Positions 24,508-37,014 of a stretch of 64,000 bases of DNA are shown piece by piece (the stretch's first letter is position 1; each line of letters begins with the position of its first letter). The notes beneath the pieces are model-generated. The model was given only the letters and a program-made list of their open reading frames with translations, was not told where the DNA came from and ran no database searches. Origin of the DNA: Echinostoma caproni (lineage: Eukaryota > Platyhelminthes > Trematoda > Plagiorchiida > Echinostomatidae); NCBI GenBank assembly GCA_900618425.1, contig UZAN01040151.1, forward strand, positions 24,420-88,419, read 5' to 3'. Made by a program: the position numbers and the translations under genes.

Positions 24508-27500
24508 CTGCAGTCCCTAATTGCAATTGGCGTGAGGCGGGTAAGTAAAGAGTTGAGCAACGACTAGGCGCAGAAACAATCTATAGTTCAATAGCCATTA
24601 GTCACGTTCCAAGTGAATGGTTCTTACTGAAGGACTCCGTGGATCGATGACAGAACAACCAGAAACCAGCTGTCCAGTCAACAAATGGCAAATAAACAGA
24701 AAAGTGAAGCAGATAGTGCTCACAATTACTCCTTAGATATGGTCGTATCAGAAGAAAGATCGAGCGAATTCAATGAATCAATCTGATGTTTCCAAATGAG
24801 AACAATCTATGGAAACACATATGTTGAGTTGTGGTAAACTGACTGTTTGCTCTTGCAGATGATCTCTCTCTCTGGTTTATCAAATTTCGAAAATTATTTA
24901 CACTTAGAGAAAACCCACACACACCGGAACTGGACAGCAATGTTCACCTCCTCCCAGTTGAACCGCCAAGTGTCTCATAATCCGAATTGATGGATTGTTT
25001 GCGTGTTTCTCGGTGGCAAAAGTTGTGCGGATACCAATGGAGCGAGACCAGATCATTTCACTCCTTAGATAACGGAATTGTTTTGTTTAGTGAGGAAAGA
25101 ATCTATAATACATGTTTGACCAAAAAAAATTATGACAAGAAACTTTCAGACTAACGTTCTAGTTCAATTCAAGACAACGTAAAATTCTCACTACAAATGG
25201 TAAAAAAACAATTAAATCTGAAGAACTCAGTGCCCATTTACGATGGTTATTATCAGGGAGTATTTTCTCGTCTCATGATTTGTGCGTTCTAACCATGGAG
25301 TCTTTAGGTTCACGATGTCAGTATGTGATTAGTCGCTGCAATGTGCCAAAAAGCAATGCCACATTTGTTGTTTTGTCAAATAAACCGAATAAATTATGAT
25401 TATCGCAAAATAATATTCAGCTCAGCATAATCTGAATAGGAATTAGACGAGATTGAGGGAGGAATTGATTCAGTCAAATGGTTACGTTCGTGAACATGAC
25501 GGACGAGGCAGTTTACCTTTATGGAGGATAGCGTGGCTTCTGTTTCGACCGCAGTGAAGAGAAATAGAAGCTGGTTTGACTTATTCACTTATGAAGTGAG
25601 AAATTGGAGTGACGAATAACATCGTATAGATGAAAAACTGAGAAAAGCGTTTGTTTAACCTTTAAGAAGACAAATATTTTTAGATTACTGATATAAATTT
25701 ATCGGCATTTTAGAACTTATTATGGATAGAAAGCTTTCCTCAAAGGAAGCGCTTTTGAAAGCTAAATAAAATGAGTAACAAATAAACAAATCTACGTAAC
25801 ATTGTGTATCGACAATGAAGCAGTGAAACGGAACATTTTTACATCAAACTAGTACAGTTGCATGCTTCTGTCCACCCCAGGTGATTTCAAGGCTTTCATT
25901 TTTGATGCTGACCGAAAGAAGAACAATTAGTTGATCCTTCGTTCTTTGTCACAACGAATAGATGACCAGCTGGCTAAATATCGGTTGTTTGAGCTCATTT
26001 TTTTCGTTCAGGCATCTCATTCTTGACAAAACATTACCCGGTTTCGATACCCCGGTAACCTGATCCCCTTTCTGTTTGGTCTCGCGTATGCCCTGATAAC
26101 ACACCAGATGTTCACTCCTATCCTTTCTATCTCTCTACCTCGCGGATTTCGTTCGTTCAGTTCTGCATCAGACCAGACACAAAACCCGTGGTACCCACTT
26201 AACCACAAACACGGGCACATGCCTGCATCTCCATAAACACTATCATGAATATAACCCCAATCGAGAGACAACCCATTTAACTGACAAGCCAAACAGAATG
26301 GCACAGCAACAATCTCTCTCTCTGTATGTGTCGTGGCATGAAGAGATATCAGACTGTTTATCACATCCCGCAAAACGTTGTGACATAATACGGAAACTGC
26401 TGTGTTAGGAAACGATATTCAAAACCCATTCCCGAACAAATAAGGTGAACTGTTTCATCAGTGAGCGAACTTTGTAGAAAGAGAGCATCATTCGTCTTCC
26501 ATCATATGATATCTTAATCACCAGTTAGCGCACCGATTCCAGGAAGAATTCGACTCAAAGTAAATTTTTTTCTGGATCCGAGAACTACATTATGTTGGTA
26601 AACGAATATCAAAAAATATCTTTTTTAGATAATCGTATAGCCTGCTAATGTATAGCTATTGTTTTTTCAATAATATTTAGGAAAGGAAGCAATCGATTAT
26701 CGAATGGGGAGTTCACTGGTTGTGACGAGACTCCTATTGATGAATACAAGCCCAAATGTTGTTGTTTTTGATGCTTGTGGTGGTGGTGAGGTGGTCTTTA
26801 CTAGTTTGCGTTGCAATAACTATGGTAAGGAAACTAGAAAGGTATCATAAAACCTAAACAGACTAATTGTAGGGCAGGCAGAAATTCGGTACACGGTAAT
26901 TGAAATAGAAAGTGCGAAACCTTTCCTAACAGCACATCGGGAATGGTTAACAAAAAGAGCAGTCGGCTAAATGACATACTTCAGTGCTTCTATGAATAAC
27001 GCCAAAAAACATCAACGAAAGTTTCCTGAACTCAAGAACGCCTTAAAGAAGTCAGATAATCGAACAGCGAAGATCATACAATAACGAAGATATTGTAATG
27101 TATCAACTCAAATAAACTGCAACGCCTGTAGAATATGTGATAAAAGCGAGCAACTATTGAATCTCGTTATTATTCATGCCCGGGAGAGGCCAGGTACGAA
27201 AAAGAAAATATTCACTCCATCACGAAAATTGTATCCATAAAGTATTTAGACGGAATGAGACGGTAATTGCCATCTGTTGCCTTCAGACACCAGCCTCAAA
27301 AAGGAAGTAATAGAAAATAAGCAACAGCGTGGGGAAAATGAGAGCTGGGTTAGACGCCTTTAACTAGAGCCGCTGTACTTTTCGATACTCACAAAGAGAA
27401 GTTCAGTCACCTTCCAACTGCTCATCCGTAATGAGAATGCGTGCAACATTTGTAGAACAGAACTGAATTATCCGATTAGATTGAATCATCAGGGCAAAAT

Positions 27501-29222
27501 CGTAGGTGAAAATATAATATCGATCACAGAAAACCATTGTAAAATTCATTCACTGTAAAAAGAGGGATCAGATTTTCGATCGGCTTAAGTGAATAAGTGC
27601 ATTCAGGATGACTTCCGGGAGTGAAAAGGAACTATGCAACCAACTGCATAATGCATTATACAGTTCTTTGTTTTTGACAGTAGCGACAAAAATGGTTCAG
27701 GGCCATGAGTGGAGCACTGCTCACGGGAAAAGAGCAAATTTTGACCAGTGAAAGGCATCCTCTAGAGTGATTATTTTATTCTCAATGAACATGTTTCAAC
27801 GAAATTGTTCGGCGGATTCAGTTAGTTCAGTGAGATTGTAATTGTCGTACACCAAAAAGGAAAAATTATAGTCAATTTGTGAGCTCCGTTCTGTGAGCAG
27901 TCTTGTTAAAGAGAGAGAGTTGACCAAGGATATCACATCACTGGGGAAGATTTACACCTGAACACTAAAGGGGTATGCACCACGATTTTTCAAGTATGGA
28001 AGCAAAATCACGCATTTAGAAGTGCATTCAGCGATGAAATAATTGGTCGTAAATGACTGCCTGAGATAGCAAACAATTGTGCTTCAAAGTTTGCACGCAT
28101 TGGAATAATTCACAACAAAAGTAAATCCCCAAATAGCACCAATAGCTGGACACAATTTCAAACTTCTTTTAAAAATGTTTTTAACGAATTAAGCCCAGAT
28201 CACTACAATATTTTCTCTTTGCTTAGTTTTTAAAGAAGCAGATATTTGAGTTCTTGATAGTGGCAGTGGTAGTATTAGTAGTAGTAGTAGTTCGGGCATC
28301 GATAAAATGATATCTATATCTTGGAACAAGTCTTCAGAGTTTCTACAAGCATACATGATAGTCACTGGAGCGGTCAATCAGTAGATGCGCATTTTCATTA
28401 GTTACAAAAGTAAATCCTTGAATCCACTCAGGAATTCCATGGAAGTCCAATAACCTCTTCTGTTTGTGTACAAAATACTCACAAGTGTGAATAGTACCTC
28501 TCAACAGAATTAGTAGTGGCATTGATGATCTTGTTTGCTTTTTCGGTGGAATCATTAAAGGTCAACTAAATATTCCTTTCTGGAAGACGAAAACACTTTC
28601 AAAATGGATAAACGAGAGAATACAGTCAGTGTGTATAGGTCAGCATGCTTGTGTGCACGAGAAAAAAAAGATTCCCCATAGTGACACCTCATTCATCACA
28701 ATTTGACAAGCATAAGATTTCTGACAGATGAACAGCAAAAAGGTAGTTTTTCTCTTTCAATAAATGACTGTCATTGATTGATAGCGTTTAGAGTTAAGCG
28801 CCAACGCGCTATTTGCCAATAAGCGAGGGCAGTTGTTGTCGTTGAAAGGTCACTCCTCCATAGTTCGCTGTTTGGTTTTCCCCTCTCTTGTTCGTTTCGA
28901 AAGTTTGTTGTAAGACGAGTTTTCTTCGGACAGGAACGTATGTTTTCTGTGAATTGCATAAAATAGTCATTAGGAAGGTTGTTCTAAACTGTCCTATGGG
29001 GTATAATGTATTTCACTTGAAAAGGAATGTACACGAAATTTTCAGATATACGTACGTTTATCCTAGTCCACAATGAAAGAGTACTATCGATTATCTTACT
29101 TCATCTGCAGGCACTCTGAGTTCATTTCGCATAAAAATAGTTTCCCTAGCTGGAACAAATTCACTGTCTACGATATTGTCTATACAATCGTTCAGGTTCA
29201 TCAATGCCACCCTTGTGCGTGA
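24508..29222. other. No supported gene
   Basis: AT-rich DNA with only short frames. A 118-codon minus frame (26017-26373) has no recognisable domain or splice support. A TAGTAG-type trinucleotide tract lies at about 28267-28290. Confidence 0.5.
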
Positions 29223-29240
29223 GTGTGTGTGTGTGTGTGT
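29223..29240. repeat. (GT)9 microsatellite
   Basis: Nine uninterrupted GT units. Confidence 0.95.
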
Positions 29241-30232
29241 AGGAGTGGAGAACTGGGCTCTTAGAGATTAATCACATGCACATATTGTTTTTGAGCACAA
29301 ATGGAAGGTTCTCAGAGAAGAACTACTACTGTTCTTCTGTGGTTAGCATGTGTGTTTTCCAGCGCATGTAGTGAAAATGTTCTCGGGTGGATTAATGAAA
29401 CTAAACAGTCGAATTTTGTGTCCTGTTCTATCAGCTATCTGGACTGGTGACCTCATCTTCCCGGAGATGGAATTCACACCTATGAGCTCGTGTTACCGAG
29501 ATGACAATGGCAGAGAACTAAGATCGGGATTACCGACAGTAGAACACCTTAGACTTCTGAAAGCATTACAAACCAGATAAGGTAAAGTGATCATGAAAAT
29601 GGTTGCACTACGTGGAGAACATAGGGTCGATATTAAGTAACTGTTCCACGTGTGAAAACCCTGGAAGCAAAAGAACGGAACAATTCAGATAGAGAAATTC
29701 ATTTCCAAGAAAATATGACAGCTAAAATAAAACGGAATAATTGAACGGATAAGTAACTGTTTGGTATGCACATTGTACGGCTGACGAACCATACGCAAGG
29801 AAGATGTTCTCATGAAACAGATTTTGGATTTGATTAACTCCCCGTATCGTGCAATAGAGAAATAATTAGATGACTTCCTGGCATTCTTTAGGCCATCTAC
29901 CACACAAATTTTCTCTAGTGAAAAAGATGAGAAACCTAAATTTTACAGGGAGCCATGATCGGTCAACTGAATCTCTCTGTTTATGTCTCGATTAGTGAGG
30001 CGGTAAGCAATCTGCAAAAATGTACTCTCGAGAACAATATCCATCTGCTCATTCAGCTGGATTGGTTAAAATAACCACCGGTTCAATGACGAACAACATT
30101 GTCAGAAGAACGGGGTCCTAATACGATCAATACGGGGTTGGATGATTCGCGCCGACATTTCGTGATCCCACTGTATCCCTCAACCAGACAATACACCGTA
30201 TACAGAAGATAGCTCAACGGCATCCCATGCGT

Positions 30233-30265
30233 GGGGTTGACGTAACTATGGCCATAAATTGCTTA
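30233..30265 (+). repeat. Dispersed repeat, copy 1
   Basis: Shares GGG(G/A)TTGACGTA, then a variable block, then TAAATTGCTT with 33134-33167 at the same spacing and on the same strand. The identity is too regular for chance, but the word is too short to name a family. Confidence 0.4.
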
Positions 30266-32881
30266 CCAAACGAAATCAACACTAACGATTCTAGCCGTAA
30301 AAACATAAAAAGACGATAGTTTAGCATAGACAAATNAGACAAATTCATATGTTGTCCAGTTAGTTGAACGAAACAAAGTGCAACGATTCAAATAACTATT
30401 GTTTAGCCCCAATTGAAGTGAATATAAACGGAACACGGCTTTTTGTCAGCAGATTATGGTAGATATGCGCGGTTGATTTTTTCGCACACAGTACGGTTCT
30501 CCGGAACACTTTATTGGCAAGCTAATGCAAAAATATGAACCTTGATCAGAACAGAATCCTAACTATCCTAATTATGCATTCAAAGGAGATGTGAAGTCAG
30601 ACAGTGTGCAAGGAAGAAGCTCACGAGCGATAGGTAAGTGGTAACACTAACGAATATATTCACCGCAAACCAAGTATCTGTTTTTCAATGAAGAAGAAAC
30701 CGCTGTCTCCGTTGGGATGCTTAAGAGCGTGGTATGTTTGCACTTCATCGAATCGAATCGCTTGCTGGAAATGATAAACACTTCTTCTCAGTTAGAAAAC
30801 GAAAGATATTCCACCGAATGGGTTATCTACTTAATATTCGTCAACTTACCGTGGGTCAATTCAAACAGTACGCACGCATGAATTAGTGAAGCACTTGTAT
30901 TCAACTAAGTTAAGCTTATCTCTGCTGAGTATATAGCCCATCTTTGTAATAACCAGCTGCGTTTCCGGGGGTGGTGTAAGAGTGGATAGTTTAGCTCAGA
31001 GTCAAGCTTCAAATTCCATCTCATCACTCAGTAACCTAGGCGTATTTTTCCTGCCATTTTATCTTCCTGAGATTAGCTTTTGTTAAGTATGCCGTTCAGC
31101 AAATCAACCCAGCAGTTCACTATGTTTCATCAGTGATTTACTGGAAACCGTTGACAGGGAACAGCTGTTGGAGTGCAACTAAGCCACCTCAGTCACGATC
31201 ATTTGGCCATAACTGTACCAAATAGTTCCTGATTTTTATCCGGAGAGAGCAGCCAGGGCGTAAAGCCCACAGGCAATCTCATATACTCGCCATTCGGAGT
31301 AGAAGCTTAGGTAAAACCTACCGCACACAGCGGGTATATCTTCTTAAATATAAATCAGAAAGATTGGAGAATTACCAATATCTACGTGAATCACTAGCTA
31401 TAAAGGTATACCGTGTGTGTACGTGTGCGCAAGATAAGTTTTACGATCCATGCGCCTTGACTACGCTTAACGACTCTTTTCCCTTCCAAGGTGGCCATTG
31501 ACCTTGTACTGAAACGAGAAGATAAACAAACCGCAAGCTTTTGTTGGCTTTGTGCCGGCGAACTGTGACGGGGAGATGATGGTGATGGTGGTTCTGCTCG
31601 CAAGATATCTGCAGCGACTCTCACTCTCACGGTTCTAATTTTCTCGTCCCCAAAACGATAATAATGTTTGATTCCACGTTGAAACATTCTAGGACCATTT
31701 CATGCACTAGACGTGTCAAAAACAGCAACGGCAGCAACAAAGTTCTTCAATAATTTTCTGATTAAATTAGAATATCTTCCAACAAATTACAGTGGTACTT
31801 CATGAGAGAATATCTTTCTGAGAATTTCTCTATTTGTCATCCAGTAGACAGTCAAACAGTTGTTTCGATCCTCCAACAGCAACAGTGATTTCATTATTTC
31901 TGGTCCAATAATGATTTTCTTGGAACAAATTATATACCACCTGGGTAGAGTTTGTGCATCCTCAGTCCACATCTCTCCTCTCTGTCACACAACCATACCC
32001 ACACCCCTCTCACTTCCCAGTCTAACTATCCCCGCCAATGAACAAATTCACACCTCACTCGAATCTAGTCCAAGTACACCTCGATTTCTCATCTGGTTTA
32101 TGCAATTTGCTGCTCCCACGTCTGGAAAGCCTCTTTTCAAGTGGTTCCAAGCTGTTGCATTCCAGATGCTTTAACAATACGCGTGCCTGCATGAGTCATT
32201 CCGATGGGCCACAAAATCAGTTGCGGTCATTTCGGGCCCTCGGGCTGTTGAGTGCGTGAGTGCATGCGTAGGTGTGTGCGCGCGTGCGGCTGCGTACTTG
32301 CATATGTGTGTGTATGTGTAAGGGTTTGTACACTTGTGAGTCATGCGAAATCCTGTCCTATTTTCCGCAGCAGATTGGGAACACGCATTGTTTCCTCCTG
32401 GTACATCCGTTCCGGTTACGCGATTTCACCACCAAACTTCCTACAGGAAATCTGAGAGCAGATAGTCACACTTTTGAAGATTCGTGAAAAGTGGACCATC
32501 ATTGATTCATAAATCTTGCTGAAGTACTTGTGGATGAAAAAAGTAGTTTATGAGGCACGAATATCGTGACAGCCACAGAATACCGCGGGTGAAACGTTTT
32601 CAAGTACTAACCAATAATTTAATTGACTTATTTGATTCCATTGACAGCGAACATCATTGAAATTAGCGGGCTCATTTCCTGGAAATGACTAGATGATGGA
32701 TTCAAGTCACATTTTACTTTTTTGAATCAGAAAGGCTTGCAAGTGGTATCATGGTTCAGTTCATTGTTGACTACTAAACTTATTCCTATTGATAATAAAA
32801 AAATGATGGTATTATTACTAATTTTATTCTTGGTTTACCAATTCTTGTCAAATAGAATATATCAGAATTCGAGTGATGCTA

Positions 32882-32926
32882 ATCTCCATCACAGTGCTCT
32901 AGACGTCGTGTGTTCGAGACCCTAAC
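32882..32926 (+). repeat. Weak tRNA-like (B-box) segment
   Basis: TGTTCGAGACCC matches the RNA polymerase III B box closely. A GTGCTCTAGAC-like stretch sits upstream, but no convincing A box or stem is present. Confidence 0.2.
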
Positions 32927-33133
32927 TTTTCTATTTCTTTGGAATACACAAAGACTCCTCCTTTGGTCTGATTCCCGTATTTTAAAACCACTTTTACGGC
33001 TAGGTTGTCAATAACAAGAAGTCATGAAGGTAAAGAGAAGACTTAAAAAACAATAAATTACAGAAATGTTCTACCTGCAGATGTTGGACTTGGGTGGGTG
33101 GGTTGAAGGTGGGTAGGTTTAAACGCTACACTT

Positions 33134-33167
33134 CGGGATTGACGTAGTCATCACCTAAATTGCTTGA
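33134..33167 (+). repeat. Dispersed repeat, copy 2
   Basis: Second copy of the word at 30233-30265. Just upstream, GGGTAGGTTTAAACG (33113-33127) resembles a minus-strand word, GGGTAGGTTTAGACG, at about 5036-5055. A longer dispersed element may therefore be present in diverged copies. Confidence 0.4.
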
Positions 33168-33823
33168 TCACCACTATACCAGGAGCAATTTACAAGCTAA
33201 CATGTATACCGTGTGCTTTATTAAAACGTTGCAGTTTCCTATCGATTTACATCTTACTTGTTCCGTATAATTTTAAATGCTATATAGACGTTTAAAGTTT
33301 CACCACAGAAAAGTCTCATTGCAGCAAAAATACAGCTACTTCATAGGTAGTGACAAACATCAGGTAGTCCAGTCTACTGAATCCATGGGGACTCAAGCAA
33401 AAAAGCTCATGATTATCAAACGGACTCGCTGGGACAACAAGTCTGGGTTTGCCCTCCTCTTGATTTTCCACCCAGTCTATACTATATGAGACAATAATGC
33501 CTCATTGTTGCTGGAAAATTATTTTCCTATTCAAGCAAACACCGGCAGAGGTTAGATACTTTCGCCATTATGGACTTCAGCAAATATTTTTTTGATGGTC
33601 TCTGTTGTTTTATATTGTCACTCAATGAAATCTATTCGACTGAACTGATATCTGGTTGCGTTTAGTTATCATGGTCTGGAAGGTCAGTATGCATTTCAAA
33701 CGTCCTACTTTCAGGTGGTGTTTGCAACAGCTCTTGAATTGTTCACCGCGTTAAAGCATTTGTTTTCATGCGCATTAGATCGGTATCACAGCTTCAGGTA
33801 GCAACTGGACCGAGGCAACAAAA

Positions 33824-33842
33824 GCAGCAGCAGCAGCAGCAG
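33824..33842. repeat. (CAG)n microsatellite
   Basis: Six consecutive CAG units. Confidence 0.9.
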
Positions 33843-35747
33843 TTGGTTGGTTTTGTCATCGGCCCCCTAATCCGGCATCCAAACTCTGTCTCCAACCCCC
33901 CACCTCCTCGTTCGTACACACACGCATACACCACACACGAATATGACCGGTTGAAACTCGTCCTCAAAGTGGTTTGTTATTTTTCTCGCCGAATCACCGC
34001 TGAAAATTGACCGCAACAGTTACATGTGTTTCACGCCTCATCAGTCATTAGCCCAGTTCCGTACACCGATGAATACCGTCCGATTTGGGACTATCCAAAT
34101 ATGACATCGACAAGTACGATAAGACGAGAGGAGAGGAGGGGGCGTAGTGTGCGTGTGTCGTGTTTCCCTCTAGACCAAACATACCTCAAAAGGGCTTTGA
34201 CCGAAAGATAAGATGGGAAACGAACTGTTTCACACCTCGCTCAATCAGTCTGAACAAGCGGATGCAACAACAAAAAACACTATTGGGGATTACGCCGCTA
34301 TTCAACAAATCACATGAGTAGAAAGTGTAGGCAAGTGTTAGATCGCAGAAACACTATTAATCTTCCAACACGGTATGCTTTGAGAAAACGAAGGACCTCT
34401 GTTGGATAAATTGAGATAAACATTGATGCGGATAGTTTCTTCCAAATTTATAATATTTATATATTTAGACTGCAATGGAGTGAATCAGTCACACGCGAAA
34501 CATGAGGCTTTTGAAAGCAGCAGCCGGATACAATTTCATGAAATTATTATGAAGAAACACTCAGTCGTCATTCAAATATTTATTCATTGATTTTTCACGG
34601 TCAAATGTAGCTCTTTGATTCCGCGGTTTTGAAATCTCTGCGCTTTACAGCTTCTGGTTTTACTCATTCTATGGGCAATAGCTACAAGCGATTAAGAAAA
34701 AATGGTCACCAATACCAATCGTCCTGGCTTTCGTGTTACACTCAGGTGGCGTTCCGTTTATCGAATGACAACCTCATTTAATATTTCAAATAATGTTCGC
34801 TAGCTCATGTTAAAACTCGATGGGGTCAAGGTCATAGTACATCAGAAAGAATGCAAACACGTGGGAGTTTCCCCACTCCAGGAGAGTTTGCTACGTCCCG
34901 ACAGTGAAGATTAAGCGGTCGAGCTTCATGGATTTAAAATTTTTCAACGGGTAGAAATATGTACTTTTCAGATCGAGGTGGTAAAATGGGTTGTTTTGGT
35001 CTATGGTCATTGGTGCAAAAATCTCAGCTGTTTTTAAATTTGGTTCTTCTAAGATAAATCATATCTTTGTTTATTTTGAGCCTCGGTTCATTTAGGTCCT
35101 TGTGTATTACTGTAATTGGTTCAAATGGTTTTGACATTTCCTTCCTTACAAAATCGGATATGGTAAATAATACAAATTCATATGAAAATTTTCTCCGTCT
35201 AACTTGGTGTCCATCTTGAGGGCACATTTATAAATACCTTTGAAATGCTTTTCGTAAAAAATCGGCCTCCTCAGCACCTTAGATAACTGCACCAAATTTT
35301 GTGCACCAAGCAATTTTCGTAACGTCTTCTCTAAAGAACAATAAGGAGCAAAAATGGTATCCCCGTTAACCTAGCAAGACTATTGCACAGTTTCTTCTAC
35401 CGATTTAATAGATTTTTCCATTACTAACAAGTCCTCCACTTGTGAACCTCTCCGCCATTGTCATAATTTCTACATTGATCCGTGTTGTCCGGTTGGGATT
35501 TCTCATAATTTCACATCAACGGATTCTTTCGGTCTCTACCTAAACGGCTTATCATGCTAGAGATAAATAGTATATGACCAGCAAGCGCGATTTTGTGAAG
35601 TAATCATCAGTTTCTCGCCAGAAGGATATACAGTGCTTGAATGGGATTTATATTGAAAGTATTCTGGGTAAAAGAATTGCCGTGTGGGCGCTAAAGCCCC
35701 TCTGTGGTGCACACAGGAGCTCCTTCTCTGGTGTAAAGTAGCTAAAT

Positions 35748-37014
35748 CGTCAATTTACTAGCGTCTATATACTCAGCTCGATTGCATCCTTTTATCCAAC
35801 CGCTGAACAAAGCTATTCTCTCACTCCGTTTAAAGCTAGGAAGGTCCTGAAACAACTTAAATATCACCAAGCAGATTACTCTGAAGTATCATCCGCCCAA
35901 AACTATTGGAAATGTGCACCAAAACAGCTTTCTTCATCTATTGCTGAGTTCTTCAGTTTCCGTATGTCCTCCAGAGGTATCCATGGTTGCTGCACCAAGT
36001 TCCTTCGAGTGCCAATCGATTGCTCGTACCTGGGTTATGTTGAAAATATTCAGAATAATGCTGTTATATCACACGCCTCCCCTGTCTGATACTCAAGACC
36101 TCCTTCAGTTTGCTCACCAATATTCCCTTTCCACTACTGATGCGGTCGATCACGTTATTCATACAATGGTTTCATCATCCAATGAAAGGGGCTCGCAACG
36201 TTCGTTCAGTTTTTCTGGCTTACACTAACGCTTTTTAACCCTGGACCGGGATATTCTCTTTAGGTGTACTTTTGATTGCGGCCCATAACTTGATGAGCTA
36301 AAGCTCATATCAATTACTCCCTGCCGTGGGCGGATTTTGCGGTTCATTTTCACAGTGCAATTTTGTCTCTGTTCTTTTTTCCGTACATAAATAAACTTCC
36401 TATTGTCTTTAACTATTTCCTTCACGAATACGCTTATGATGTGGTAATTAAGTGTCTCGCAACTGTTTTTCACTGTTCCCACTGACTTCAAGATTACCTT
36501 ATGCAGGTTTTAAGTTTGTCTACGCTTCAATCTGTAATTCTCAATTTGGACAAGTGCACTGATTTACTGTTTTCTCTTTCAAAGGCTACCAATGATGTAT
36601 CTTCCTCAGTGATCAGTCAGAAACTTGTGGCCTAAAATTATATCATTCTTATGGCTAACTCCGTATAATATCTCGTGGATACCTTATCACATTACCTTTC
36701 TCAGTTCAAAGATAGTGAAAACATCCACATTAAGGTTCGAAAGGTATATGGCTACCTATTTCAAACTTAAAAATCCTACCGTTCCCCTAAATGCTGTTGG
36801 TTAACTGGAGATAGCCTGCATTGTTCCACCGTGGTTTTACTATTCCAAATATTCGATGCGTGTGATCGACTCATCAGCCATACATACTGCCTAATACAAA
36901 CTCCAGTTTGCATATCCATCCCCTTTCTCGATCCAAATTTAGGCCTCTCTTTCCATGTACAACCGCTTACTGAAATAGCTTCATTTCTTCTCTTGCCCGT
37001 ATTATGGACCTGAA
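35748..37014 (+). pseudogene. Degraded CR1/jockey-like LINE reverse transcriptase
   Basis: Successive frames on the plus strand spell a typical LINE polymerase in the right order. First comes FTSVY...LTPFKARKVLKQLK and CAPKQLSSSIAEFFSFRMSS (35748-about 35960), the pre-palm linker of the CR1/L2 type. Then ARTWVMLKIFRIMLL and LLQFAHQYSLSTTDAVDHVI (about 36024-36160). Then palm motif A as VFLAYTNAF (from 36197), with the catalytic Asp position now Ala, continuing a frame away as TLDRDILF (36238). Then TNDVSSSVISQKLV (about 36590), where the family has an xxTNDxxSS segment before the YADD box. A C-terminal SRSKFRPLFPCTTAY with a stop in place of the Trp of a WNS-type motif, then SFISSLARI, lies near 36930-37000. 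At least three frameshifts and several stops make it non-functional. No endonuclease domain was found upstream. Confidence 0.78.

Larger units (their letters stand above)
29241..35747. other. No supported gene; several low-copy repeat signals
   Basis: Contains the related repeat words at 30233-30265 and 33134-33167, a tRNA B-box-like site near 32903, a GT-rich tract at about 32250-32330 and a (CAG)n tract at 33824-33842. Frames overlapping the (CAG)n tract encode polyglutamine purely because of the repeat. There is an ambiguous base at 30336. Confidence 0.5.

Noticed and set aside
24838..24880. Translation LFALADDLSLWF resembling a polymerase ADD box
   Set aside because: Isolated. No supporting palm motifs on either side, and the DNA is a CT-rich simple tract.
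33768..34010. Polyglutamine-containing frame
   Set aside because: The glutamines come from the (CAG)n microsatellite; nothing else in the frame is protein-like.
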